64,000 nt of DNA from Marinococcus halotolerans DSM 16375 (GCF_000420725.1 NZ_ATVM01000016.1:1-64000), one strand, 5' to 3'; positions 1 through 9,806 are shown, counted from the first letter of the stretch. The notes: a model not told the origin generated them from the sequence alone. Program-made: numbers and translations.

Positions 1-52
1 GTTGATGATAGCCGGGGGTTCTCCCCCCGTGAAAGTAGATCGCTGCCGGGCG
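1..52 (+). rRNA. rrf: 5S rRNA, 3' end only (cut by window start)
   Basis: The first 40 bases are identical to bases 2753-2792 of the complete 5S gene further on, and the last bases differ only in the closing stem (GCTGCCGGGCG here against GTCGCCGCGCT there). An rRNA operon therefore probably ends just upstream of this window. The 5' part is not visible. Confidence 0.85.
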
Positions 53-55
53 AGT

Positions 56-93
56 TAAACCGTTTCCCTTTTCGGAGGGAGGCGGTTTTTTAT
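56..93 (+). terminator. Intrinsic terminator after 5S rRNA
   Basis: A stem of AAACCG-TTCCC against GGAGGGAGGCGGTTT is followed by a T-rich run. It sits directly after the partial 5S rRNA and before the pxp genes. Confidence 0.65.
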
Positions 94-156
94 ATTTTTT
101 TCCTTTTTCTCTATGCTACAATAAACATACTAATCATTAGGAGGGAGAAACTATAT

Positions 157-879
157 ATGGATATTGTGCCGATCGGGGATCAGGCCTTAAGTGTGCAATT
201 TGAAAATGTGATTTCTCCCTCTGTGAACCGGAAGGTACACCGGCTGTATGAAGCTTTAAAAAAAGAGCAGCCAGCGGGGATAAGGGAGTGCGTTCCAAGC
301 TACCGGGCGCTGACCGTATATTATGATCCACTTCAAGTTCAGTATGAATATCTTCACGACCTCATTCATCATGTGTTTTTGCGTATGGACGAAGAATCGG
401 AAGCTTCAATGAACACGTACTATTTGCCGGTTTGTTACGGGGCATCGTTTGGACAGGATATTGAACGTCTTGCATCAGAGAACGAGCTATCTGTAGACGA
501 AGTCGTGGAGCTGCACAGTAGTTCTTCCTATTTTATTTATATGCTGGGCTTTACTCCGGGATTTCCTTACCTCGGCGGGCTTGATGAACGGCTTCATACA
601 CCCCGCCTTGAAACACCAAGAGCGAAAGTGGAAGCGGGCTCAGTTGGTATAGCTGACGCTCAGACAGGAGTGTATTCGATTGACAGTCCGGGCGGGTGGA
701 ATATCATCGGTAAAACTCCGGTATCTTTGTTCAATGCAGCGAATGATGAACCTGCGCTTTTAACCCCGGGTCATCTGCTCCGGTTCGAGCCCGTAGAATA
801 TAAGGAATACATTGAAATTGAAAAATCTGTCAATCGTGGAGAATACAGCATCCGTGTAGAAGAGGAGGGGGAGACGTGA
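157..879 (+). CDS. pxpB: 5-oxoprolinase subunit PxpB (KipI family)
   Basis: PxpB forms, with PxpA and PxpC, the bacterial ATP-dependent 5-oxoprolinase that hydrolyses the damage product 5-oxoproline to glutamate in the cytosol. The 240-aa protein has the usual KipI length and the family signature GFTPGFPYLGG near residue 130 and SPGGWNIIGKTP near residue 170. The ATG follows AGGAGGGAG with good spacing. It is the first gene of a tight operon: its stop overlaps the GTG start of pxpA. In B. subtilis the homologue KipI also inhibits the sporulation kinase KinA; whether that holds here cannot be told. Confidence 0.93.
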   Translation: MDIVPIGDQALSVQFENVISPSVNRKVHRLYEALKKEQPAGIRECVPSYRALTVYYDPLQVQYEYLHDLIHHVFLRMDEESEASMNTYYLPVCYGASFGQDIERLASENELSVDEVVELHSSSSYFIYMLGFTPGFPYLGGLDERLHTPRLETPRAKVEAGSVGIADAQTGVYSIDSPGGWNIIGKTPVSLFNAANDEPALLTPGHLLRFEPVEYKEYIEIEKSVNRGEYSIRVEEEGET

Positions 880-1640
880 GCATTGATTTAAATTGTGACC
901 TGGGGGAAAGCTACGGCGTTTATACACTGGGCATGGATCAGAAGGTGCTTCCTTTAGTTTCGTCGGCAAACGTTGCCTGCGGTGGGCACGCGGGAGATTC
1001 GGCGGTGATGGCGCGTACTGTTGCTCTTGCCAAACAGTATGGCACGGCGATCGGGGCCCACCCCGGCTTTTGGGATAAAGAAGGGTTTGGCCGCAGATAC
1101 ATAGCAATGGCAGAAGATGACATTTATCAGCTTTGTCTCTACCAAATAGGGGCTCTCTATGCCTTCTGTGAAGCAGAAGACGTCCAGATGCAGCATGTAA
1201 AGCCGCACGGGGCTTTATACAACGCTGCTCTTCGCGATCCAGCGACGGCAAAGGGAGTGGCTCGTGCGGTGAAGCATTTTAATGAGGATCTTCTTTTATT
1301 TGCTCCTGTCCATACAGAACTGCAGGCAGCGGGGGAAAAAGCCGGCCTGAAGGTGGCAAAGGAAATGTTTGCAGACCGTACGTATACTGCTGAGGGAACA
1401 TTGACTCCAAGAACAGAGGAGAACGCCTTCCTCGATAAACCTGAAGAAGCCGCCGCCCAGGTGCTCGATGTCCTTCAAAAGGGGTCAGTTAAAGCAGTGG
1501 ACGGCACATCTGTAGCCATGGAGGCAGATACCATATGTGTGCACGGGGATAACGAACAGGCGGTTCAGTTTATTCAACACTTAAGGGACCAGCTTGAGTA
1601 CTACGGCGCTTCAGTGCAGGCAGCGGGGGAATTCATATGA
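876..1640 (+). CDS. pxpA: 5-oxoprolinase subunit PxpA (LamB/YcsF family)
   Basis: PxpA is the catalytic, LamB/YcsF-type subunit of 5-oxoprolinase. The N-terminus IDLNCDLGESYG and the NVACGGHAGD motif at about residues 33-42 are diagnostic, and 254 aa is the normal length. It starts with GTG overlapping the pxpB stop (GTGA), with a GAGGAGGGGG ribosome site, and its own stop overlaps the pxpC start, so the three proteins are probably translationally coupled in equal amounts. Confidence 0.94.
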   Translation: MSIDLNCDLGESYGVYTLGMDQKVLPLVSSANVACGGHAGDSAVMARTVALAKQYGTAIGAHPGFWDKEGFGRRYIAMAEDDIYQLCLYQIGALYAFCEAEDVQMQHVKPHGALYNAALRDPATAKGVARAVKHFNEDLLLFAPVHTELQAAGEKAGLKVAKEMFADRTYTAEGTLTPRTEENAFLDKPEEAAAQVLDVLQKGSVKAVDGTSVAMEADTICVHGDNEQAVQFIQHLRDQLEYYGASVQAAGEFI

Positions 1641-2608
1641 ATAAAACGCCTGTGTGCACTGTGCAAAAAGCAGGACTCTTTACGACCATCCAGGACACAG
1701 GCCGGATTGGATATCAGCACCTCGGTGTGCCGGCCTCCGGAGCGATGGATATGTATGCGCTCCAAATGGGGAATGCTCTCTGCGGCAACGATCTGTCTGC
1801 AGCCGGGCTGGAACTGACCTTGATGGGACCGGCCCTTACATTTCATGAAGAGACGGTTATTGCGGTTACAGGTGGAAATTTGCAGCCGCAAGTAAATAAA
1901 GAACCGATTCCTATGTGGGCAACGAGAAAAGTTTACGTGGGAGATGAGCTGGCCTTTAAAGGGCCGGCACACGGAGCACGTGCCTACCTTTGCGTGGCAG
2001 GAGGCCTGGAGGTGCCAATGGTCTTAGGCAGCCGCTCGACATACACAAAAGCTGGCATAGGGGGCATGGAAGGCCGGGAGCTTGAAGGCGGCGACGTCTT
2101 GTATCGGGGCACCGTGCATGACGGCCCCCGCCCCTTTGAACGCCGGCTCCCCAAAGCGAGTGTCCCGGTCTATGAAAAACAACAGACGCTTCGGGTAGTA
2201 GCAGGCCCGGAATTTGATACATTAACAGCGGAAGCTGGGTCGAGGCTGCTTCGGGAAGCTTACGTGGTGACCCAGGAAGCTGACCGGATGGGTATTCGGC
2301 TAGAGGGCCCGGAAGTGTCTTTTCATCACACTGGGGATATTATATCGGACGGTGTGGCGTTTGGAACTGTTCAACTGGCATCAGACGGCCAGCCGATGAT
2401 TTTAATGGCCGACCGGCAGACGACGGGAGGTTACGCCCGCGTGTTAAATGTCATTAGTGCCGATTTGTCAAAAGCTGCCCAATTGCAGCCAAATGCTTCT
2501 GTGATGTTTGTACAGGTGACGCTTGAGGAAGCGCAGATTGCTTTCAGGCAGCTGCATCGTTCACTCGAAGACGTGTACTTTGCAGTCAAAAATAAAAAAT
2601 GGCGATAA
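1637..2608 (+). CDS. pxpC: 5-oxoprolinase subunit PxpC (KipA family)
   Basis: PxpC is the biotin-dependent-carboxylase-like partner subunit of 5-oxoprolinase. Typical features are TTIQDTGRIGYQHLGVP near the N-terminus, GAMDMYALQMGNAL, and the SDGVAFGTVQL segment about residue 238. At 323 aa it is full length. The ATGA overlap with pxpA marks it as the last gene of the operon. Only about 75 bases separate its stop from the next 5S rRNA, with no clear terminator. Confidence 0.93.
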   Translation: MNKTPVCTVQKAGLFTTIQDTGRIGYQHLGVPASGAMDMYALQMGNALCGNDLSAAGLELTLMGPALTFHEETVIAVTGGNLQPQVNKEPIPMWATRKVYVGDELAFKGPAHGARAYLCVAGGLEVPMVLGSRSTYTKAGIGGMEGRELEGGDVLYRGTVHDGPRPFERRLPKASVPVYEKQQTLRVVAGPEFDTLTAEAGSRLLREAYVVTQEADRMGIRLEGPEVSFHHTGDIISDGVAFGTVQLASDGQPMILMADRQTTGGYARVLNVISADLSKAAQLQPNASVMFVQVTLEEAQIAFRQLHRSLEDVYFAVKNKKWR

Positions 2609-2624
2609 AATATTTAAAAACCCC

Positions 2625-2653
2625 TTGTGCTCATGTGCTCTGCGTGATAAGAT
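2625..2653 (+). promoter_or_regulatory. Possible sigma-A promoter for 5S rRNA-tRNA-fMet
   Basis: TTGTGC, a 17-base spacer and TAAGAT lie about 30 bases before the mature 5S start. This is inferred by eye. It would explain how a 5S-tRNA pair without 16S and 23S is transcribed. Confidence 0.35.
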
Positions 2654-2684
2654 GATAATTGTCTTGTTGAGAGACACCATAAAT

Positions 2685-2804
<120 letters not shown>

Positions 2805-2813
2805 ATTCCAAAT

Positions 2814-2890
<77 letters not shown>

Positions 2891-2904
2891 ATTATACTAA
2901 TCCA

Positions 2905-2929
2905 CAAAAGCCGGTAAGGCTTTTTTTTA
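2905..2929 (+). terminator. Terminator after tRNA-fMet
   Basis: AAAAGCC-GGTA-AGGCTTTT hairpin with an eight-T run right after the tRNA. Confidence 0.85.
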
Positions 2930-2963
2930 TGAAATAAAATGCAATAAATGAAACCGGAAATGA

Positions 2964-3001
2964 TACTACCCTTTGTGCAGCACGCACAGAGGGTAGTTTT
3001 T
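2964..3001 (+). terminator. Second hairpin terminator upstream of thiL
   Basis: ACTACCCT-TTGTGC, loop AGCA and GCACAGAGGGTAGT are followed by TTTTT. It may back up the tRNA terminator or act as a leader hairpin for thiL about 100 bases on. Confidence 0.6.
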
Positions 3002-3101
3002 GCCTGAAAGCGAAGAGGTGCTTTTTCGTTTACTGTACGCGATTGCAAGAATACGATAAACTAGCAGGAGACTATTAAGAGAGATCATTGAGGAGCAGTT
3101 T

Positions 3102-4094
3102 ATGCCATACGATGAATTTGACTGGATTAACGAACGAAAACCAACGCAGACCTTTCAAGAGCGCCTGGAGGTAGGGATAGGTGATGATGCGGCGGTATAC
3201 CGGCCGCTTGCGCAGATGAATGAAATTGTCTGTGTGGATACGATGATTGAAGACGTCCATTTCCGCAAAGATACGATGAATCCATTTGACATCGGTTTTA
3301 AAGCACTGGCTGCAAACATTAGCGACGTCGCCGCTATGGGAGGTGTGCCGCATTTTTACGTGATATCGATTGCGGTAACGCCCGGCTGGTCCGAAGAGGA
3401 ATTAAACGAACTGTACCGGGGAATGAATGAACTGGGTGCACGCTATCAGATGGATATGATTGGCGGAGACACGGTATCCTCCAGACGCGATTTAATGGTG
3501 AGTATTACGGTGATCGGGGCAGTGGAGGAAAACCAGCAGCTGCTGCGAAGCTCTGCAAAACCCGGGGATATTGTGTTTTTAACCGGCCCGGTCGGTATGT
3601 CGGCAGCCGGACTTGAGCTTCTGCTCGAACGGACAAAGGATGCGGCTTACTCTGAGCGGGAAAAAGCATTGATTGCCTATCACCAGCGTCCGGTGCCCCA
3701 GGTAGAGGCGGGGCGTCTGCTGGTGGAGTACGGCGGCCGTATTGCTTTAAATGATATAAGTGACGGGCTGGGAAGCGAATGCTGTGAGATTGCGGAAGCG
3801 AGCGGTGTTTCGATGGAACTGGACTTTTCCGGGCTGCCCGTACACGAAGCTATGGAGCAGCTGGAGATTCAAACAATGAAAAAGCATATGTTTTACGGAG
3901 GAGAGGATTTTGAACTGGTCGGAACAGCAGCTTCTTCCGATTGGGAAGAACTCAGCAGCAAATTCCGGGAAGCCGGACTTACGCTACACGCGATTGGGAA
4001 GGTTTCAGAAGGAAACGGTGAAGTCTTCCTGCAGGAAACCGGCTCCCGTACCAGACTGGAAAAGTCCGGCTATAATCATTTCCGTTCATCATAA
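3102..4094 (+). CDS. thiL: Thiamine-monophosphate kinase ThiL
   Basis: ThiL phosphorylates thiamine monophosphate to thiamine pyrophosphate with ATP, the last step of cofactor synthesis. The 330-aa protein shows the PurM/ThiL signature: VGIGDDAAVY at about residue 25, DTMIEDVHFR at about 47, ANISDVAAMGG at about 71, and GGDTVSS at about 122. The ATG is preceded by GAGGAG. It heads the block thiL-tsaE-tsaB-rimI-tsaD, identical in order to B. subtilis ydiA-ydiE, and the following gene starts 22 bases on, so all are probably one transcript. Confidence 0.95.
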   Translation: MPYDEFDWINERKPTQTFQERLEVGIGDDAAVYRPLAQMNEIVCVDTMIEDVHFRKDTMNPFDIGFKALAANISDVAAMGGVPHFYVISIAVTPGWSEEELNELYRGMNELGARYQMDMIGGDTVSSRRDLMVSITVIGAVEENQQLLRSSAKPGDIVFLTGPVGMSAAGLELLLERTKDAAYSEREKALIAYHQRPVPQVEAGRLLVEYGGRIALNDISDGLGSECCEIAEASGVSMELDFSGLPVHEAMEQLEIQTMKKHMFYGGEDFELVGTAASSDWEELSSKFREAGLTLHAIGKVSEGNGEVFLQETGSRTRLEKSGYNHFRSS

Positions 4095-4116
4095 GCAGTA
4101 GAAAGGAAGAAACGCT

Positions 4117-4590
4117 ATGACAGAGTGGGTCATCGATACTTCATCTCCGGAGGAAACGGCGGCGTGGGGAGAGCTTTTGGGCCGGAACGCGGAATCAGAT
4201 GAAAAAATATGGCTGCTCGGAAGTCTCGGAGCAGGGAAAACACATTTTGCGAAAGGCTTTGCCAGAGGCCTGGGAGTTACCGCAATGGTAAACAGCCCGA
4301 GCTTTACGATCGTTAAAGAATACGAAGGGCGGCTGCCTTTGTTTCATATCGATCTTTACCGGCTTTCAGAGGAGGAAGCAGAGGAAATCGGTATTGAAGA
4401 GTACTTTGAGGCAGGCGGCGTGTCGCTGTTGGAATGGCCGGTTCGTCTCGAAGAATGGCCCGAGGATCGTCTGGAAATAGATATTCAATACACCGGGGAA
4501 ACGAGCAGGCAATTAACTTTGACCGCCGTTGGCGAGCGGTGGAAGGCAAAGATGAAGGAGTTGCACAATGATGAAAATGCTCGCAATTGA
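4117..4590 (+). CDS. tsaE: tRNA t6A synthesis ATPase TsaE
   Basis: TsaE is the P-loop ATPase that, with TsaB and TsaD, transfers threonylcarbamoyl to A37 of tRNAs reading ANN codons. The 157-aa protein has Walker A GSLGAGKTHFAKG at about residues 35-47, SPSFTIVKEY, and the HIDLYRL motif at about 76. Its 3' end overlaps tsaB by 23 bases, a sign of translational coupling between the complex partners. Confidence 0.95.
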   Translation: MTEWVIDTSSPEETAAWGELLGRNAESDEKIWLLGSLGAGKTHFAKGFARGLGVTAMVNSPSFTIVKEYEGRLPLFHIDLYRLSEEEAEEIGIEEYFEAGGVSLLEWPVRLEEWPEDRLEIDIQYTGETSRQLTLTAVGERWKAKMKELHNDENARN

Positions 4591-5281
4591 CACGTCCACG
4601 CACGTGCTGGGTATCGCCCTTGCAGATGAACAGAAAATCCTCGGGGAATATACGACCAATATTAAAAAAAATCATTCCGTCCGTCTGATGCCGGCGGTAC
4701 AATCACTGATGAAAGAAAGCGGGGTCGTCCCGGACGACCTGGAGGCGATAGCAGTAACGACCGGACCGGGCTCTTATACCGGCGTTCGCATTGGAGTAAC
4801 GACGGCTAAATCGATGGCCTGGGCCTTAAACATCCCACTCTACCCTGTATCGACGCTTCAGGTATTTGCCCAAAACGGCCTTGGGTTTCCGGGCCTTGTT
4901 TCTCCCCTGATTGATGCGCGGAGAAATCAGGTCTACACGGCAGCTTTTTCCGGAAGTACGGGAGAAAATACAGTAGTACGCCAGAAGAAAGACCAGATCA
5001 TTCTGCTTCCGGAATGGCTCGAGGGGCTCGCGCAGACGCAGGAACAAATTCTGTTTGTCGGCGAGGATACAAAGACCCGGCAGGAGCTGATCCAGGAACA
5101 GCTCGGCAGCCGGGCGGTTTTTGCGGACTGGATGGGGCAGACGATTCGTCCAGCGGAAATAATTCGTGTGGCCCGAACTACCGGCACAGCACGGGAGGCG
5201 CATGAGGTAGTACCGGAATATGCCCAGCTTGCGGAAGCAGAAAAAAATTGGCAGAAAGCCCAAAGCGGGAGATCCGAATGA
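4568..5281 (+). CDS. tsaB: tRNA t6A synthesis protein TsaB
   Basis: TsaB is the non-catalytic paralogue of TsaD that scaffolds the t6A complex. The N-terminal MLAIDTSTHVLGIAL and TTGPGSYTGVRIG at about residue 64 are family signatures; 237 aa is normal. The first ATG of the cluster ATGATGAAAATG is taken because AAGGAG lies seven bases before it. The gene sits inside the end of tsaE and its stop overlaps the ATG of rimI. Confidence 0.94.
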   Translation: MMKMLAIDTSTHVLGIALADEQKILGEYTTNIKKNHSVRLMPAVQSLMKESGVVPDDLEAIAVTTGPGSYTGVRIGVTTAKSMAWALNIPLYPVSTLQVFAQNGLGFPGLVSPLIDARRNQVYTAAFSGSTGENTVVRQKKDQIILLPEWLEGLAQTQEQILFVGEDTKTRQELIQEQLGSRAVFADWMGQTIRPAEIIRVARTTGTAREAHEVVPEYAQLAEAEKNWQKAQSGRSE

Positions 5282-5739
5282 AAGCAGAAATACTAATTCG
5301 TATGATGAGCGCCGACGATATCGACAACGTGATGGAGGTAGAGCATAATGCCTTTTCAATGCCATGGAGCCGGCGTGCGTTTGAAAATGAAATATACAAC
5401 AACCAGTTTGCCCATTATCTAGTAGCGGAAGTCGGAGGCAGAATTGTCGGCTACTGCGGGGTATGGATTGTTATTGACGAGGCGCATGTAACCAATATTG
5501 CGGTGCATTCACGCTACCGCGGACGGAAAATCGGACAGGAGCTGCTGGCCAATTTAATGGAAGTTGCCTACACCTACGGGGCCCGGACGATGACGCTCGA
5601 AGTGCGTGAAACCAATGAAACGGCACGGAACCTGTACGATAAATTCGGTTTTGTGCCTGGCGGTGTCCGGAAAAATTATTACATGGACAATAATGAAAAT
5701 GCGATAGTAATGTGGGTGAATATGAATGAACGAGCATGA
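5278..5739 (+). CDS. rimI: Ribosomal-protein N-acetyltransferase RimI
   Basis: A GNAT-fold acetyltransferase, expected to acetylate the N-terminal alanine of ribosomal protein S18. The acetyl-CoA loop is [15 protein letters not shown] at about residues 80-94. The ATG at 5278 overlaps the tsaB stop (ATGA) and has GGGAG before it; an upstream in-frame TTG at 5248 lies within tsaB and is less likely. 153 aa is typical. The end overlaps tsaD by 14 bases. Confidence 0.92.
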   Translation: MKAEILIRMMSADDIDNVMEVEHNAFSMPWSRRAFENEIYNNQFAHYLVAEVGGRIVGYCGVWIVIDEAHVTNIAVHSRYRGRKIGQELLANLMEVAYTYGARTMTLEVRETNETARNLYDKFGFVPGGVRKNYYMDNNENAIVMWVNMNERA

Positions 5740-6745
5740 ATTAATAGATATTCTAGCTGTGGAAACGAGCTGTGATGAAACGGCTGCTGCAGTGATCAGA
5801 AACGGCACCGAGATCCGGTCTAACGTTGTCCTCTCCCAGATGAAAAGTCATAAACGCTTTGGCGGCGTTGTGCCGGAGGTTGCTTCGAGACATCACGCAG
5901 AATCCATCACCCAGGTAATGGAGCAGGCGCTCGAGGAAGCAGGAAGCACGTTCTCTGATTTATCCGCCGTGGCGGTAACGGAAGGCCCGGGACTTGTGGG
6001 AGCGCTTCTTGTCGGGGTAAATGCTGCGAAGGCGACGGCCTATGCGAAGGGGTTGCCGCTGATTGGCGTCCACCATATTGCGGGCCATATTCAGGCAACC
6101 CGGCTCGAGGCGGAGTGGGAGTATCCCGCTCTTGCGCTTGTCGTGTCCGGCGGCCATACGGAGCTTGTGCTGATTGAAGAAGAAGGAAGGTATGAGCTGC
6201 TCGGCCAGACGAGAGATGATGCCGTGGGAGAGGCGTATGACAAAGTCGCGCGTACTCTTAACCTCCCGTATCCCGGCGGCCCGGAGCTCGATAAGCTGGC
6301 TAAAACCGGAGTGCCGGATGTACCACTTCCCGTTGCCTGGCTCGAGGAAGGGTCGTATGATTTCAGCTTCAGCGGCTTAAAATCTGCCGTTATGAACACG
6401 CTCCACAACGCCCGCCAGCGCGGGGAGGTATTAGCTCCGGAGGACGTTGCGGCAAGCTTTCAGCAGAGTGTCATTACCGTACTGACGGAAAAAACAGCCC
6501 GGGCGGCAGAAGCCTGCGGAGTAAAGCAGGTAATGGTAGTCGGTGGCGTGGCCGCTAACAGCGGCCTTCGGGCTGCGATGGAGGAGAAATTCAAAGACAG
6601 CGGCATCAAGCTGCAGATTCCGCCGCTTCATTTATGTACCGATAATGCAGCCATGATTGGAGCTGCCGCCTATATCAACTGGAAAAACGGGGATTTTTCC
6701 GGGATGGATTTAAACGGCGTGCCCGGCCTGCCACTTCATACGTAA
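5726..6745 (+). CDS. tsaD: tRNA N6-threonylcarbamoyltransferase TsaD
   Basis: TsaD is the catalytic, iron-binding ASKHA-fold subunit that transfers the threonylcarbamoyl group to tRNA A37. Signatures: [14 protein letters not shown] at residues 11-24, the metal-site histidines in [12 protein letters not shown] at about 113, VSGGHTELV at about 139, and [12 protein letters not shown] at about 271. Length 339 aa is standard. Last gene of the thiL operon; a strong hairpin follows directly. Confidence 0.96.
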   Translation: MNEHELIDILAVETSCDETAAAVIRNGTEIRSNVVLSQMKSHKRFGGVVPEVASRHHAESITQVMEQALEEAGSTFSDLSAVAVTEGPGLVGALLVGVNAAKATAYAKGLPLIGVHHIAGHIQATRLEAEWEYPALALVVSGGHTELVLIEEEGRYELLGQTRDDAVGEAYDKVARTLNLPYPGGPELDKLAKTGVPDVPLPVAWLEEGSYDFSFSGLKSAVMNTLHNARQRGEVLAPEDVAASFQQSVITVLTEKTARAAEACGVKQVMVVGGVAANSGLRAAMEEKFKDSGIKLQIPPLHLCTDNAAMIGAAAYINWKNGDFSGMDLNGVPGLPLHT

Positions 6746-6746
6746 C

Positions 6747-6784
6747 AAAACCCGTGCTCTCTTCTGCAGAGAGTACGGGTTTTA
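6747..6784. terminator. Bidirectional terminator between tsaD and ydiF
   Basis: AAAACCCGTGCTCTCT, loop TCTG, then CAGAGAGTACGGGTTTT: an A-rich left arm and T-rich right arm that can serve both the converging tsaD and ydiF transcripts. Confidence 0.85.
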
Positions 6785-6790
6785 CTGTAA

Positions 6791-8731
6791 CTAGGAGCTG
6801 GATTCTTCGAGCTGCAGCTCTTCCCATTCCTCCATCAGCTGGTCAAGCTCGCTTCTCAGCTCGTTGATCGACGACTGGTAGCCTGCGGCTTTTTCGTGGT
6901 TTTCGTATACGTCGGGCTCAAAAAGAGCTGCTTCCTGTTCCTCGACGAGCTGTTCTTTGGCTTCAATATCCTGTTCAATCTGCTCGATGCGGCGCTGCCG
7001 CTTGCGGGCTTCGCGCTTGGCTGCTTTATCGTCAGCAAACGAGGATTTAGCTGCACCGGCATCTTCAGGCTTCGGCTCTTCACGCTCTGCCTGGAGCGCC
7101 GCTTTTTCCCGTTCTTCTTCCTTTTTGAACAAATAATAATCATAATCCCCGATGTAGTTGCGGACGTCGCCGCCCCCCATTTCGAGAATGCGGGTCGCGA
7201 TCCGGTTCAGAAAGTAGCGGTCGTGGGAAACGAACAGAATTGTTCCTGGGTAATCAATCAGAGCGTCTTCGAGTACTTCCTTGCTGTCGAGATCAAGGTG
7301 GTTCGTCGGCTCGTCGAGCAGCAGGAAATTCGACTTCTGCATCATCATTTTGGCGAGGGAGAGGCGTGCTTTCTCGCCGCCGCTTAAATCGGACACCTGC
7401 TTCAGTACGTCCTCGCCGGTAAATAAAAACTGGCCGAGTACGGTGCGGATGTCTTTTTCGTTTTCGAGCGGATATTCATCCCACAGCTCCTGCAGGACGG
7501 TTTTGCCCGAATTTAATTCCGCCTGCTGCTGATCGTAATAGCCAAGGTCTACTTTACTTCCGAGCCGAATATCTCCTTCATTCGGTTCAAGGTCTCCTTT
7601 AATGGTTTTTAAAAAGGTACTTTTGCCCGTTCCGTTCGGTCCGATCAGCGCGATGCTTTCGCCGCGCTGGGCCCGTACATTCAAGCGCTCAAACACAGGT
7701 GCTTTGTCGTCAAAACGGAAGGTGAGCTCCTCTGCCTTTAGAACATCGTTGCCGCTCTGGCGCTCAATATCGAAGCGCAGGGAGGCAGATTTGCCGTCCC
7801 GCTGCGGTTTATCGAGCTTGTCCATTTTTTCGAGCTTTTTGCGACGGCTCTGGGCCCGTTTTGTCGTAGACGCGCGCACAATGTTTTTCTGCACAAAGTC
7901 TTCAAGCTCGGCAATTTCCTTCTGCTGCTTTTCATAGGCCTGCATTTCCTGTTCAAACAGCTCCGCCCGTTTTTCCTGAAACGCACTGTAGTTGCCGTAG
8001 AACAAGCGTGCTTTTTTATGAATGATTTCATAAATCTTCGTCACGATCTGGTCCAGAAAATACCGGTCGTGGGAAACGATCAGGACAGCGCCCGGATAGC
8101 TGCTTAAATACTGCTCGAGCCAGCGGAGGGTATCCATATCGAGATGGTTGGTCGGCTCGTCAAGAACCAAGAGATCGGGCCGGGACAGCAGCAGCTTGCC
8201 AAGGGCAAGGCGGGTCTTCTGGCCGCCGCTTAGCGACTGCACCGGGGTGTCGGGAGAGAAGCTGCCAAAGCCGAGGCCGGCCAGTACCGTACGGATATCG
8301 GACTCGTAGCGGTAGCCGCCGCGGGCTTCGAATTCCTGCTGGCGCTGGTCGTAGTCGGCCATCAGCTTTTCGTAGGCACTGGCGTCGTCAATAATACCGG
8401 GCTCGGACATTTTTGCTTCCATGCGGCGCAGCTCGGCTTCAGCTTTTTGCAGATGGGCAAAAACCTCGAGCATTTCATCCCACATGGTTTTATCACTGTT
8501 TAAACCGGTGTGCTGCTCAAGATATCCGAACGTCGTGCCCTTTGGCATCGTGATGGAGCCCTCATCATACGAGGACTCCCCGGCAAGAATTTTCAGGAGG
8601 GTGGATTTGCCGGCCCCGTTTTTGCCGACCAGTGCCACCCGTTCGCCTTCCTTTACTTCGAGTTTTATTTGATCAAGTACGGTTTCTGCCCCAAAAGACT
8701 TGGTGACGCCCGAACATTGAAGTAAAATCAT
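6791..8731 (-). CDS. ydiF: ABC-F family ATPase (YdiF-like)
   Basis: A soluble duplicated ATPase of the ABC-F family, members of which act on the ribosomal E-site to relieve stalling or resist antibiotics. Two ABC cassettes are visible: GKNGAGKST (about residue 37) with LSGGQ and DEPTNHLDMDT, and GPNGTGKST (about 366) with LSGGEKARLSLAK and DEPTNHLDLDS. A charged linker lies between them and a coiled-coil tail (about residues 560-646) follows, as in YdiF. It keeps the B. subtilis position between tsaD and rex but is monocistronic here. It has no membrane segments. Confidence 0.93.
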   Translation of the reverse strand: MILLQCSGVTKSFGAETVLDQIKLEVKEGERVALVGKNGAGKSTLLKILAGESSYDEGSITMPKGTTFGYLEQHTGLNSDKTMWDEMLEVFAHLQKAEAELRRMEAKMSEPGIIDDASAYEKLMADYDQRQQEFEARGGYRYESDIRTVLAGLGFGSFSPDTPVQSLSGGQKTRLALGKLLLSRPDLLVLDEPTNHLDMDTLRWLEQYLSSYPGAVLIVSHDRYFLDQIVTKIYEIIHKKARLFYGNYSAFQEKRAELFEQEMQAYEKQQKEIAELEDFVQKNIVRASTTKRAQSRRKKLEKMDKLDKPQRDGKSASLRFDIERQSGNDVLKAEELTFRFDDKAPVFERLNVRAQRGESIALIGPNGTGKSTFLKTIKGDLEPNEGDIRLGSKVDLGYYDQQQAELNSGKTVLQELWDEYPLENEKDIRTVLGQFLFTGEDVLKQVSDLSGGEKARLSLAKMMMQKSNFLLLDEPTNHLDLDSKEVLEDALIDYPGTILFVSHDRYFLNRIATRILEMGGGDVRNYIGDYDYYLFKKEEEREKAALQAEREEPKPEDAGAAKSSFADDKAAKREARKRQRRIEQIEQDIEAKEQLVEEQEAALFEPDVYENHEKAAGYQSSINELRSELDQLMEEWEELQLEESSS

Positions 8732-8901
8732 ATTTATATAGCTCCTTTAATAACAACTCTGATAATATCAGTGTATCGTACTTTTCGGCGAAACGCGAAA
8801 TAGGATCAGTCTCGCCGCAGGTAAGCGTTTCGGTACGTTTTCATGGGGACACATGCTATACTGTCTACAGACAATGACAATACATTTAGGTGGAAATAAT
8901 T

Positions 8902-9549
8902 ATGAATACAGACCAGCAAAAAATTCCGCAGGCGACCGCGAAGCGGCTGCCCCTATATTATCGATTTCTGGAAAGCCTGTATGCAACAGGTAAAACCCGT
9001 GTTTCCTCAACCGAATTGAGTGAGGCGGTCAAGGTGGATTCAGCAACGATCCGCCGGGATTTTTCGTATTTCGGAGCGCTCGGCAAGAAAGGATATGGCT
9101 ACAATGTACAGTACCTGCTGTCGTTTTTCCGGACCACCCTGGACCAGGACGCGGCGACAGACGTCGTGCTTCTTGGCGTCGGGAATCTGGGAAAGGCGCT
9201 GCTTCGTTACAATTTCTCCAAAAATGAAAACACCCGGATTGTGGCTGCATTTGATATCAATAAAGACATGGTGGGCGAGCAGATCGGAAACGTGCCGGTG
9301 TATCACCCCGATGACCTGGCGGAAAAGCTTAAAGAGCATAACGTTTCCGTAGCGATGCTCACGGTGCCGTCCGCAGCGGCCCAGACGACTGGAGAAAAAC
9401 TGGTGGAGGCAGGCATCAGCGGCATTTTAAACTTCACCCCGGCCCGCTTATCGGTCCCTGCGTCTGTGCGCGTGCATCATATTGACCTTGCCATCGAGCT
9501 TCAGACACTCGTGTATTTTCTGAAAAATTATCCGCTGGAGAGCGAATAG
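8902..9549 (+). CDS. rex: Redox-sensing transcriptional repressor Rex
   Basis: Rex represses fermentation and respiration genes and leaves DNA when NADH rises. The N-terminal winged helix contains [20 protein letters not shown] (about residues 42-61) and the NAD-binding Rossmann motif is [10 protein letters not shown] at about 93-102. The ATG at 8902 gives the B. subtilis-like start [17 protein letters not shown] and has AGGTGG upstream; a GTG 12 bases earlier is within that site. 215 aa. It is divergent from ydiF. Confidence 0.95.
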   Translation: MNTDQQKIPQATAKRLPLYYRFLESLYATGKTRVSSTELSEAVKVDSATIRRDFSYFGALGKKGYGYNVQYLLSFFRTTLDQDAATDVVLLGVGNLGKALLRYNFSKNENTRIVAAFDINKDMVGEQIGNVPVYHPDDLAEKLKEHNVSVAMLTVPSAAAQTTGEKLVEAGISGILNFTPARLSVPASVRVHHIDLAIELQTLVYFLKNYPLESE

Positions 9550-9580
9550 ACTGCCAGAGAAAAACGTATATTAACCCATT

Positions 9581-9616
9581 AAAAAGGGACCGCCTGAATA
9601 TCGGCTGGTCCCTTTT
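9581..9616. terminator. Bidirectional terminator between rex and ydiK
   Basis: AAAAAGGGACC and GGTCCCTTTT enclose a GC-rich loop; it serves the converging rex and ydiL-ydiK transcripts. Confidence 0.8.
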
Positions 9617-9617
9617 G

Positions 9618-9806
9618 CTATTTCTTCTTGTTCTGCTCCGACATGAGGCGCAGATAGTTGAAGCCCATTACGAGATCATACGCGGCAAAGGCGGCGAGCA
9701 GAATGCTCCAGAACGACCAGGAGGACTCGCTGACGGAAAAGTACGTAAACGTCAGCAGCACTCCGCCCAGTACAAAGTAAAAAAGGGCAGCGGTAGAAGC
9801 TTTCAT
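9618..9806 (-). CDS. ydiK: Small membrane protein, YdiK-like
   Basis: A 62-aa protein with two hydrophobic helices (about residues 5-22 and 29-47) and a lysine-rich end NKKK. Position next to the CPBP protease gene and downstream of rex matches B. subtilis ydiK, which is the basis of the name. It starts one base after the stop of the upstream CPBP gene, so they share a transcript. Function unknown. Confidence 0.75.
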   Translation of the reverse strand: MKASTAALFYFVLGGVLLTFTYFSVSESSWSFWSILLAAFAAYDLVMGFNYLRLMSEQNKKK